Shown piece after piece: positions 47,655 to 58,855 of a DNA stretch of 64,000 nucleotides. The notes under the pieces were generated by a model. That model saw nothing but the letters and a program-made list of their open reading frames with translations. It did not search any database and had not been told where the DNA came from. How positions within the stretch are numbered: the first letter of the stretch is position 1; each line of letters starts with the position of its first letter. The stretch is taken from contig CM060073.1 of assembly GCA_030533445.1 (NCBI GenBank), forward strand, positions 37,093,428-37,157,427, written 5' to 3'. A program made the translations under genes and the position numbers. This stretch comes from Cyprinodon diabolis. Lineage: Eukaryota > Chordata > Actinopteri > Cyprinodontiformes > Cyprinodontidae.

Positions 47655-49135
47655 CTCTTTCCTCAAAATTCTACAAACAATGTCCCATTATGACAATAAA
47701 AAAGTACATTTTTGTAACCAATTTATTTGAGATTGAAAACTAATGAAACCCAATTTCATAACGTGAATATTCAGAGTCTTTGCTTAATACCTTGTTATAC
47801 AACCTTTGGCAGCAATTACAGCTTTAAGTGTTTTCAAATGTGATTGCTACACCTAATTTTATGCAGCTTTGCCCATTCTTCTTTGCAGTTGGCCTACATC
47901 TCAAATTCCATCACACTGGACGAGAGATGCTTTTGCATATTTGCTTTCAGATCTCTCCAGAGTTGGTCCAAAAGATTCAAGTCAGGAGTCTGGCTTGAAA
48001 ACTCCAGGACAGTCACAGAGTCATTCTCAGCACAATGTTTTGAGATCTTGGTGTTGTGCTTTTGGTTATTGCCCTGCCAAACAATTAACTATCTACCCAT
48101 TCTGATGTCAAGAGTGCTATCGACCAGATTTTTATCCAGGATATGTCTGTACATTGCATCTTTCATATTTCACTCTGCCTTACTAGTCTGCTAATTCCTG
48201 CTGCTGAAAAACACCCTTATAGCACATTGCTTCACTGTAGGTGCAGGAGGATTTTGGCCTGGCAATGAGTGTTATGTGGTTTTCGTTAGACATAAAACCT
48301 GGGATTCACACCAGAAATTTAAAAATTTGCTTCATTTTTTTTCTCATAGTTTGAGGGTATCTTAGGTGCATTTTAGCAAACTCCAGGTGGGCTGCCATGA
48401 TCCATTCCTTTAGAAATAGGTTTTGTTTGGCCACTCCAACTTACAGGCCTGATTAGTGGAATGCTGTAGAGATCAGAATCAGAATTCTTTTTTTCAATGC
48501 ATCCGTTTACAGAAGAGAGAAAAATAAGATGGATGTCTCTGACAGACTGACCATGGAATTCTTGTTCATCACCATGACTGTTGCCCTTCCCCTCAAATAC
48601 TCAGTTTAGTTGCCCAGCCAGCTACAGGAACGTGCCTGGTGGTTATAAACTTCCTACATTTACAAATGATGGAGGTCACTGTGTTCATTTGGGCCTTCAA
48701 AAAAGAGAACATGTATTTCCTCCCCTAGATATCCACCATGAGAAAATCCTGTCTTATAGGTCTAAAGGTCTATCCATTTGAGCACATACTGTACTTGGTG
48801 CTTGTGCTCTGATATTCCCTGTCAGCTGTGGTACCTTTTAAAAACAGCTGTTTATCTTTAAACATGGCTAATTAACTGAGCCACCTCAGGTTGACACTGT
48901 TTACGCTATAAAAACATCTCAACGATGATCAGTGGAAACATTGTTCACCTTTACTCAGTTTTGAGACTCATGGAAATGGCTGTAAATACCCACATAAATG
49001 GGATTTCTTAATCTCTTATTTATGGTAAAATTCCTATTTCTGGTAAATTTGCAACAGTAAATTAATTATAAAGTAAAGGAATTATTTTTTTTTTTAACAC
49101 TGCCATAACAGGGTGTATATAATTTTGAGTAAGAT
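47655..49135 (-). mobile_element. Nearly full-length decayed Tc1-like transposon
   Basis: The outer ends are inverted repeats: CCTCAAAATTCTACAAACAATGTCCCATTATGACA at 47,660-47,694 mirrors TGCCATAACAGGGTGTATATAATTTTGAGTAAG at about 49,101-49,133. The interior follows, in order, the consensus of a very abundant fish Tc1-like element in reverse orientation (CAACCTTTGGCAGCAATTAC, CTCTCCAGAGTTGGTCC, GCTGAAAAACACCCTTATAGCACA, GGTGCATTTTAGCAAACTCCAGG, GGCCTGATTAGTGGAATGC, ATGATCAGTGGAAACA). The overall length of about 1.48 kb is normal for the group. Confidence 0.85.
47815..48780 (-). pseudogene. Tc1-like transposase, degenerate
   Basis: On the minus strand near 47,990-47,940, one frame reads LEFSSQTPDLNLLDQLWRDL, a decayed form of the Tc1 motif that normally contains SPDLNPIE and LW. 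The region of the second catalytic aspartate (about 48,085-48,050) has a stop and no DN pair. The N-terminal DNA-binding part lies towards 48,780. Stops occur in every frame, so this is an old inactive copy. Plus-strand frames in this span (47,844-48,194, 48,581-48,781) are shadows. Confidence 0.75.
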
Positions 49136-49137
49136 TT

Positions 49138-49810
49138 AAATATTTATTTATACAGCGCCAATTCACAACACATGTCATCTCAAGGCACTTTAGAATTCAA
49201 GCAGATCATACAGTCAAATTGACTTAAAGTTTTCTATCTAAGGAAAACCAATCGATTGCATCAACTCATTGACTCTAAGGCAATCCCTCACACTAAGCAT
49301 GCTTGTAGCGACAGTGGAGTCACAGTCAGAGAAACAAGAATACACTGAAAAACAGCCCAATCTCCAACATCTATTAACAAAAGTGTTGATGGCAGCAGCA
49401 CAGCTGATATTTCTCTCCAGGATGGTGTCACATCCAAACAGGAACAGACCAGATGAAGCTACTACGAGGAAAAGCAGAGAGAGCATAACATTAGAGATTG
49501 AAGTAACACATTCTGCAGATTAGAATAGAGCTGCAATGAAGCAGATCTAATAGCAACATAACTATAGAGATAGCCCAGGATAAGCTCTGCCAGTCTAACT
49601 ATAAGCTTTACAAAAAAGAAAGTTTTAAGCGTACCCTTAAAAGTACACAGGATGTCTGCCTCACGGACTAAAGGCTACTACTGAAGGCTTTTAACTACAG
49701 TTTGTGGACTTCATAAAAGTTTCTCAGCATCACCCCTGGACAGGATATTTCTAATTTTTGCAATATTCCGCAGATGAAAGAAGGAAATTCTAGAAACTAG
49801 CTTAATGTGG
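49138..49810 (-). mobile_element. Old L2 3' fragment with internal deletions
   Basis: Starts with the L2 end block in reverse (TTTATTTATACAGCGCCAAT, CACAACACATGTCATCTCAAGGCACTTTA). It continues through the 3' UTR, then sequence corresponding to the C-terminal domain (CTGCCTCACGGACTAAA), then jumps to AGTTTCTCAGCATCACCCCTGGACAGGA, TATTTCTAATTTTTGCAATATTCC and CAGATGAAAGAAGGAAATTCTAGAAAC. The last part is the RT C-terminal segment seen at 28,770-28,850. It is substantially more diverged than the copy at 39.3 kb. It lies directly next to the Tc1 end. Confidence 0.88.
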
Positions 49811-52061
49811 GAAATGGGCAGCATTCTGAATTCCTTCCAGATGAACTGTATGTCTCCTTTTAGAGATTTTTAAGAGGACGATTAGAACTATAAAATGTCA
49901 CTTCATTGATCCTCTGTGTTCTCAGTGAAGTGTCCTCAAACAGTCCCTTACAAGATAGCAGTTAAAGGTCAGGAGGTTGCTGGGCCCCCTTGTTACCTGA
50001 TAAGAGCTTCATCCGTTATGGCTATCTACAGGTAGATGTAGATTGTAAAGTTTTAAAGGTTAAAGTTGTGTAAAAGGTTACCAAAACCTAAAAAAACATC
50101 TGCTTTATATAGTATGACAGATGGAGAATAAGAATTTAAATAGATACAATATTTCTCTGAAAATATAGCCTATTTCTAAAAATTTAAATTACATGTTTAT
50201 TGAAGGAAATCTACTGAAACAAGTTAGTTCTAAGTTTTGCTTAGAACTAACTTGCTCCTGCTCCCTATTTGTACAATACATTATTAGCTGGTTTACTCTT
50301 AATTGTATCTCAAAAAAAAACATCTCATCATGTGTAAAAGCAAAAATGTATTTGCAAAACTTGCAAATGAATTTGAGTTTACAGTATGTTTTTCCAGTGA
50401 TTAACATTTTAGCCATAATGCGTTAGAAGATGACGTAAGTTCACATTCATATCTTCGGCTAACACAGAGTACATGTCAGACTTAATAATATTACTTTAGC
50501 GATAGTTTCAAGGTGTTGCTTTATTGTATATCTCGTACCATGTCTTTCGGTTGTGCTGTTCTTTTTTCATCTCATTACAGGTGATGAAGCAGACTGAAAA
50601 TGTTTTGTCATTGTCTCCTTTCTATCTCTTCTTTCTTTCATCTTTTCTCTTTTTTTTCTTCTTCTTCTGTTTTTCTGCTCTATTTACATTGCAGTGCCCA
50701 TATAAACTGTAAAACTCCCTGCATAATTATAATAAAGCAATTTACTTGCATGAAACAAGTGGAGCAATATGGCAATTGCCATACTGCTACACTTGTGAAA
50801 GTAAAATCTGTTGGGCTCTTTTTGGCATCAAAACAATTATTCTTATTGCCACATTGCCAGACAGGACACTGTTAAAAAAAAAAAAGAAGATGACATAAGT
50901 TCCCCAACAAGAAGCCAAAAGGAAGTACAAAATACCTTAGAGCATTTAAGAGAGAAGTTAATTGAATAATCATTTATTTTCAAAGAGAAGGGTTTATTTT
51001 GTGTTTTTTTATTAACATCTAAAGTTAATGTTAATGCGCTAATTCTGAAAAGATTTACTCTAAATGCTATAAATTCTTGATGTTTCAGAGTTTTTGGGTT
51101 GTTTTTTTTATTATAAATTATTTATAAATATTTATTAATTTTGCTCCAGAGAGGTTGTGAGTTATGCTTGACCTTCATTTTCCTTTTTTGACAACCACTT
51201 CAGTTTCTGAGCAAACAGATGCTAGACTAAGCAAGGTGTCCATCTTCCAGTTTTGGCAAAGCAAATAGGGCATCTGGATTCCTATCTCCAACACTTACAA
51301 GGATCAAATTATTGACTCTTGGTAACATGACTCTAGATATATTTTTCACGGATCGACAGAAAGGAATGTGCAGGGTGTGAAGGTTGTCTATAAAACCAAT
51401 GGCACCTCATTTCTAATTTGGCTGACCAGTGGGGGTCTTTCAGATGAGTTTGACCTGAAGTCTCCACCGCTTCCTCCTCCTTTTTACTGGATTAAGAATT
51501 GTGTCCAAATTACTTGGGACTCGGGAGTGATAGGATGCAAATGAATGCTGCGGGTTGTTGTAGTAAAATCCCACCAAGGTCAAGTTGTCAAATCAGGTTT
51601 AAGACTAATCATTTATGTGCCTGTACTACTTAGCTCATGTTGACAACTTTTCAACCTGCTTTGTCACTCATTTCCTTGAGTTAATGTTTTCACTATTTTA
51701 AAACCAGCATTTCTCTGTCAAGTGTTAAAAGCATCCTTTCAAAGTTTCATTATTTATATGCTTATGTTTAGCATTTAAATATGAAGATCTCTGTGTCGTT
51801 TTTTTCCACCAATTCACAAATACTTAAAATAATCATGAGTCTTATTCATAGTGTTTAAGAAGTCATTGTGAAATAAGTAAAATACTAACATTTAAAAATA
51901 TTAGTGATGTTTAATTGTCAATTATTGAAGAAACATGAAAATCGGTATAACATTGAATTTGGCTCTAAAGAGATTTTTTCAAATGAATCTAAAAAGGTTT
52001 CCAGGTCCAGCTTAGGTTTAACGATAATTCAGATTATAGAGTTTTGAACACTAAAGCTGTC
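49811..52061. other. Non-coding DNA with one perfect hairpin
   Basis: AT-rich sequence, nothing coding recognised. The hairpin at 50,220-50,254 is listed separately. Around 51,180-51,640 composition is more balanced, with no assignable function. Confidence 0.5.
50220..50254. repeat. Perfect hairpin, 15-bp stem
   Basis: CAAGTTAGTTCTAAG (50,220-50,234), loop TTTTG, then CTTAGAACTAACTTG (50,240-50,254). The arms are exactly complementary. Confidence 0.92.
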
Positions 52062-52108
52062 CTTATAATTAAAAAAAAAGAGGTCAAAAGTTTTTTTTTA
52101 ATTATAAG
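52062..52108. repeat. Perfect inverted repeat, 18-bp arms
   Basis: CTTATAATTAAAAAAAAA (52,062-52,079) and TTTTTTTTTAATTATAAG (52,091-52,108) are exact reverse complements, 11 bases apart. Allowing one bulged C, GTC/GAC extends the stem. It is likely a folded-back poly-A/T structure or the core of a small MITE. Confidence 0.92.
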
Positions 52109-52178
52109 ACAAAAACTGGTAGATGTAAAATGTTTAAAATCAGAAAGGTGTTTCTAAGACTACATTCTCAGATTTAAA

Positions 52179-52684
52179 GCTCAATTCTGATTTTTTGCTA
52201 AAATCAGATTTTTTTCCACATGTTTCAGATCATTATTCATATGAGATTGCAACCAGACTCCAGTCTAAACTGTTCAGAACATCAAAGTATTGCAGTGTTT
52301 ATGGAAGTGATGACAAAAGTGACTGCCACTAGAAGTGTTCAATCTAGCTTTATTGAAAAAAAACAGAACAAAGAAAAAAAACATAATAGTTGATACCATT
52401 GTCTCTGTGTTATTAAAGTTTGAGTGATGGGAGCAGATAGTATCATGACCCCATCATTAACAAGGAGGGGAGGTAAGAAGAAAAGAGCACAACTATTAAC
52501 AACAACAGTTGCAAAGCTGATGCTGCTGTCTATGGAATTTATGTGAAAGTTGAATGCAAACTTGTCAGGACCTTTCAGACTTTAAATGCTTTGAAAATTA
52601 GCAGATAGATACCAGATTTAGTTCCAAGTATGAATGTGGCTCAAATCAGATTTTTTTTCGAGGGCAAAGAGATCTGAATTGAGC
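52179..52684. repeat. MITE relic with GCTCAATT terminal inverted repeats
   Basis: The left end GCTCAATTCTGATTTTTTGC is mirrored by the right end, whose reverse complement reads GCTCAATTCAGATCTCTTTGC. A second mirrored pair, AAATCAGATTTTTTT on the left and AAATCAGATTTTTTTT on the right, lies just inside. The ends resemble the element at 42.3 kb, so the two are probably the same superfamily. No transposase is present. Confidence 0.6.
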
Positions 52685-55600
52685 CACGAAAAATGCACCT
52701 ATGAGTAGCATATGGGCATTGGTCTTATTCTCAAACAGAAAAATCTCTGAAATAAAATCTTTATTTCAATACTGCTTGCAACAAACTTCAACTTTAGCAT
52801 TGTAAAAGGCTACCATTCAGCCATGTTTGACATGATGATGGGCTAAAACTTCAAAATAGATGTATACCAAAAAAAAAAAACATTCAAATGTAAACTAAGG
52901 TCTAACACTAGCATGCAAATGACACAACAAAAAAAACATTTCACAAAAATTTCTGAAAAAGTGCTTTAAATCAGTCATACCTGTCTTAATCCATATTGGG
53001 TCAGATCCTGACCTTTTAAAAAAGGATGGCATGGAAAGCAGAAAAAAGCGTCAGCCTCGCTGTGTGCAGTTAGATAAGCCTTGTTGCTAAATAATTATAT
53101 AAACCTGTCAATCAGACGCACTTTATAACAGACAACTGCGACGTCAGCAATGTTGTAGGAGCTGGTGTGCAAATAAAGTTGCTTTCAGCTCTGGGTACAG
53201 GAGAGCTGCACCCCAAGATCTGCTATCCTTTCGCATTGAAGAGGACCTAATGTGAATGTACAACTTTTCACAACGGGCTATGGGTACAGATTTTTGCGCC
53301 CCAGGGCAGAAATACGACACCATTCAGATGACGAACAAATCATTTAAGATTAAATATTTATCTTTAACATCTAAAAGATATATTATTACATTTTGAAAAA
53401 CTTTTATTTCATCATTTAATTTTTATTTGTTTTTTTTGTGCCTTAATCGAGGTCATTGGATAAGTGGGGCGGCGCACTAGCATCCTCTATTGGACAGCCA
53501 CCACTGGATCATAGTGCTTGGAAATAATCTCTATATTTGTAAGAAAGTGTTTATTTTTCTAATACGAAGTCAACACAGGGCAATATAAACAATTTCATTA
53601 GCAATGTTTTCAAATATCTAAACAAAAAGCAATTTTATATCTGGAAAAAAAACAATGTACACAATGGGTTTCAGATATATCTTTTATTATCTTTCTTTGC
53701 TCATAGTGTAAAGCTGTAAATTGAAAATTATTGAATTGAAATTAAATAGTAAAAAAATTACTTTAATGAAATACTTAAATTTTTTATCCTTATTTGTATT
53801 TACAGTAATTCAGATTATTTAAATATGTATCCCGACATTGGGTATTTAAATAAGTATTTATAAATACAGGCATAATTATTGCAACCTATAAACATAATTT
53901 CTATAAAGTCACATTAGCTATCCACCATACTGAACCTGATGCAAAGAATTAGGAAGTACGAAAGCCTGTGAACATTACGCAAAGACCCTCCTTTTTTCCT
54001 TTAAAAACACGGCTGTCTTTGGAGGAATCTTGGAATTGAGACAGCCTGTCATGTTGCCCATAGCATTTAAATTTGGCATCCGAAGGATGCTGCTTTTACA
54101 GGTGTCAAAAGCCCCATAGTGACAGTAACTGAATAGGGCTGTGCAAGACGAACTTTAATTTCATTAAAGATAAAAAAAAGTTTTAATATTATTATATCAA
54201 AGTTGTATAAAAGTTTTAGTTTTATTAATATGATACATACATATGATACAAAGGAACAAAATGTTATCACAAGTGCTTCACATATAGAAATTAACATACA
54301 GAAATTAGAATCCAATCAGAGGACAGCCATAAAGCACATACAATTAGAATAGGATAAGAGAAAGCTACAATATAAAAGCAGCTTTCCCTAAATGCTCAAA
54401 CGAAACTCAAACTGAACTCCAGTTAAAAGCAAGTGTAAAAAATGCGGAGGATGCTAAAGCAAAAGCTCAATTAATCAAATAATATCTCTTTTGAACAAGT
54501 AGGTAGATGTATATTTAACAAAGAATCTAAAGTAAATGCAAACTTTGACAAAAGCAGTTTAAAATCCTGTGACTTAACATATAATGATTTTTTTTTCCCT
54601 TTTAGGGTATTATCACCATGGCCATGGTCATTGCTGCCTCCCTGGTCAGCCAGAGTCCTGACCCACCGTGTATGAGAGCGGCAGGTTGCAGAGTTCAAGT
54701 CCTTCGAAATGTGAATTGAAACAGCTGCCTCTAATCACTAGCACAAGCTGGGCTTAAGGGCCTCTCAGTTTCACCCCTCATCTGCCTGGAATTTTGAATT
54801 TCCTGAGCGGAGATCAAATGGCAGCCCGAGTCAGTGAGACCTTTGATACAGGGACACCCATCTCGCTAGGGCCTTCTGCATTGGGATTTACGCTTGACAA
54901 CACTGTTGGTGTCACGTCCTATTCCTGTGGATGCTCTTCAACCCCTGAAAACATTGGACTTCTTTGACGGCGCAGCACAGCAACCCCCCACTCCCACCCC
55001 CCATGGAGTGCCCAGCAGTTATTTATTAAATTTGTTGTGCCCACCCTGGTATGGTTTCAGTAGTCCACTTAGTTTTGGATTGCATCCTGGATTTTTCAAT
55101 TATGTGGTTCATTTCACCTGCTTGTGTTCCCTTACCGCCCTGGATCAAGGGCAAAGGAGATCACTTTTAATTATTTCAAAACAAGGAGTCAGAAGCAGGG
55201 CCCCACAGATCTATAACTTCATGCTTTCCTATCTATATCCCCCATCAGCTGTATTTTAGCTAAGCAGCATTTAGACTGTTAGAGGGGGGAAAAAAACTAT
55301 TTTCTCAGCCTCAGAACACCTCATTACTTGTGTCAATAAGAAAATTTGTCTACCTAACAGGAGGGTAAATATAGGGGCAGAATATGGGATTTCCAGAATT
55401 CCTTGCTTGTGAGTCTCATATGGAGCACATTAGTGTCCTGTTTGATTGACGGCTGCTCCTGTGTGTAGCCAAAAGCAGAGGTGTACAGAGATTGTTATAT
55501 CCAAGGTAATGCTTATGTGCTGTCCACAGCAGGCGTGAAGATGCTATCTGGAGATACTGTGGCTTGTATAAATTACAGTATATTAGGGCCTGTTCCACTA

Positions 55601-58090
55601 AACAAAACTCTTTGAATCCAGCTATGCAGGGGTTTATATAGTCTTTTGTTGTGTATAGAAAATAAATCAGGAAAGTTTTCATCTTTTAATTAGACATTTC
55701 ATTTCTTTAAACTCAACATCCAGCCAGGATGAAAAATATTGATGCGTAAGTAACGTGCAATTTAACTTGTTTAATATACTGAATTCCCTATGAGAGATTT
55801 TTTTTTTCAATGTGATACAAACATTAAACGCCAAACATTATTTTGTGCATTGTTTTTCTATCTTGAAAGAGATTAAAATTGAAAATTCTAAAACTTTTCA
55901 AGTTGTTAATGTATTCAAATGTAAAAATAGACTTTAAGGAATGCTGGTGGAAAAATATAACTTGACCTAAATCTTGTAGCAAAATGTAAATGAATAGACA
56001 ATAAGGGACAGAATTTCCCTCCATCTGAACAAATATGAAATAAAGCTGTGGTTGTTTATTAAATTATTAAAAGTCTAAATTTGAATGAGACAAGTGGGTT
56101 ACACACATCTGTTTTCATGTCGTTTTAATGTATTTTTAAAAATACATTACATTACATAGCACAAAAAAAGGAAAAATGTACAAATATAAAAATTCAGCTT
56201 TCCAATATTAAACAAACATATAAGTAACAACTGTGCTTATATTGATTTAAACAAGTCAAATAGCTGCAGTCTAGGTGGAGAGGTAATAATTGCACTATAT
56301 CATATTTTGGCTCAGAAAAGCTAAAGGAAAACCAGGGAAAAGAAATATAACTGTATGTACTAAATTTCACTTGTAAAATGACTCCTAAAGCCATGAATAT
56401 TTGGAAACCTTTTGATAAAGTATGCATAGTCCTTTAAAAGACTGAACATACGTGAAATGAACTGTGTTGTGACGATGCCTGCTCATATTTTTTTATGTTC
56501 ATTGTGAATATTTTGTTATAATGAAGAATTAGCAAAAGGTTGTCAATTGATGTCAGCGGTTTGGATCTCAAGCACAACTTCGGCATGTTTTGCAGCATAT
56601 TTTTGTTTTCACATGGTGTGTCACAAAGCAAATAAACAGCTTTGTTGTTTTTTTAAGTGAATTTCAGGACAAGAAAATTTGTTTTATTTCTCTATATCTG
56701 CTTAGTTTTAAAAAGGAGAAAATATGGTTTGTTTTGTAACAGGCTCTAAAATACTTTATGTCATTGCACCCTTTACCCCCCACCACCCCACCAGTCAAAG
56801 CATCTCGTACATGTTCTTGATTTAAGAACTTGTTTTTCTGAGGCTTCCCATCACTAAAATAATTCATTTCCATAACCGTGAAGGCTCCACAGTAATCCCG
56901 CTGTCTTTTTTTAGAGCAAAATTATTGTGCAGTTAGGTTAAAAAAAAAAGCTTAGCGTGAACATTTGTTCATGTCTATGTGTGTGTTGTGGTGGCCGATT
57001 AAATTACTGCATGGTTAGATCCACAAGGGAAACGTGAAAACTGGGATCCCACTGGATAGTTTCCTAAGGCATTCTCGGGTTAGTTTTTTCTCAGCATGTG
57101 GTAGAAGAAACGCCTCTTAGGAAATTAAGAGGTCTTTACTAACAGAGCTTTTCTTAACACGAATTTTACTAAACCTGTTGATTACATAAATCAAAGGGAG
57201 CAAGAGAATTGTCTCTTTGTAGACAACCGTGTTTTCTAAATGGAGGCTCCACAGTGACCATTTCATGACCCTGGAGTGTGGGACCCCAACTGACCCCCAG
57301 ATTAGGGTTCAAACAGTCAATTGCAGGTCACTGGCAGGGTAGCGGCCAAGGGGTGATTGACTCTTACTGTGGGAGTGTGTGTCAGAAAGTGCAGATAAGC
57401 TTATGCATGTGTGAAGGCTGCAGGGGATGAAACCACTGATCACTAATTAATGCTCAGAAAAACTGACTTTCAGGTTACCTAATGCAAATAGAGATTTCTT
57501 ACCTCACATTTCAGGAACACATGAAAAAAAAGTTGCTGTACCTAACCTTTAAAACTGAATTAGCATTTACCATATTTGCTATTTTGAGCATACATCAATT
57601 GCATTTCTATTTTTCTTTTTTAACCGTCCCTCTTTCTCACCCTGTTTTATCTCTGTTATCATTCTATCCTCTTTGCCATCCATCTGTCTCCCCTGTCTTT
57701 GCCACCAGCCTGGCTATCTATCCTTCTAATGAGCTCCATGGACACCTCTAAAGAGTTGTCAAACACTCCTCACACAGCCATCACTTTTACTTGACTCAGG
57801 CTAAAGCATAAACAGCAGCAACCTTGTAGCAACCAGCTGGAGGGGTGAGCACAATACTAAGTGTAGCCGGAACTGACTTAAAATGGAAGTTAGATGAATA
57901 GATAGATGGTAAGATCAAACAAAAAAATACTTCTTGCAAGACTATGTGTTATTTAATATCAAAAATACTGTACTGTTATAACACACAAAATTAAACTAGA
58001 TTGTTATATCAGGGAAACTGTGGGATTGTTTAAAGGTAGTCTTCTATTAGAAATCAACTATGACCACAATGAAGCTATAGTATTGGCTTC
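52685..58090. other. Non-coding DNA, no gene seen
   Basis: AT-rich throughout except 53,040-53,520, 54,600-55,260 and 57,000-57,460, which have more balanced composition. 54,600-54,900 is free of low-complexity sequence and could be a conserved element. The open frame 54,894-55,259 (+), 121 residues, is proline-rich at the start and matches no family I know. It is treated as chance. Confidence 0.45.
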
Positions 58091-58855
58091 TTCCTACCCC
58101 TTGAATTTGTAGTGCCAGCGGGTAGTATAGGGTTGCGGTCCCACTGAAAGCTGGGCTTGTATTAAATCTGTCCCAGTCTCATGTCTTTTGCAGCCTCGTT
58201 CATTCAGGATTGCCATTCCCTATCCTCACATGTCCTACAGTTCCCTTAAGCTTGTCTTTCCTTGCCGATCATAATGAAAGGCATTGTCATGTCGGATAGT
58301 GTGTTCCCAGTTATGTGTTTTACCACACACAACTTTTGCCACATTTTTAATTCTCATTTAAAGACTTCTTACAAATCCTTGCTGTCTCCTCTTTGTACTT
58401 TATACATTCGTATGGCTTTCTGTCAAATATGGGTTTCTGTGTTGTACTCTTAAAGGTCAGATTTGTAGAGTGCAAGACCAATTGTCAAATAAACTTATTC
58501 TTCCACCTGAGCTTAGCAGCTCCTCCATACGCCCCATGAACCTAGCTGCTGCTACAGTGAATGATGCTTTCCTTACCATTTCTGTCCATTGAATGAAACA
58601 GTGTTCCCAGAGGTTTTCAAAGTTTGCAATACTTTTGATTAACCTAGCCATTGTTAGTTCTCCACAGCTTCATCTTATACATTTTACTGTCTCCCAGGCT
58701 TTAAACCTATATTTGATCAATGATATTCCTAAGATTTTTTTTTTTTCACAAGGATTGAATTACACACAGATGGGCTTCATTTATCATCCAGGGATTTATC
58801 CTATATTTAGGCAGACATAATAGAGCAAACAGAGCCATATAAAAATACTTTAAAG
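58090..58855 (-). pseudogene. Decayed Tc1-like element
   Basis: On the plus strand the block AAGGTCAGATTTGTAGAGTGCAAG, TTCTTCCACCTGAGCTTAGC, AGCTCCTCCATACG matches, in order, the reverse of a fish Tc1-like transposase N-terminal region. The minus strand there reads MEELLSSGGRI, then SCTLQI. Further along, AATTACACACAGATGGGCTTCATTTATCATC corresponds to the element's 5' untranslated end ('attaaattacacacaggtggactctatttac'). No frame survives and the left part is hard to follow. Confidence 0.55.

Noticed and set aside
54894..55259. 121-residue proline-rich frame
   Set aside because: No recognisable domain, no splice context, and starts in sequence that looks like unique non-coding DNA.
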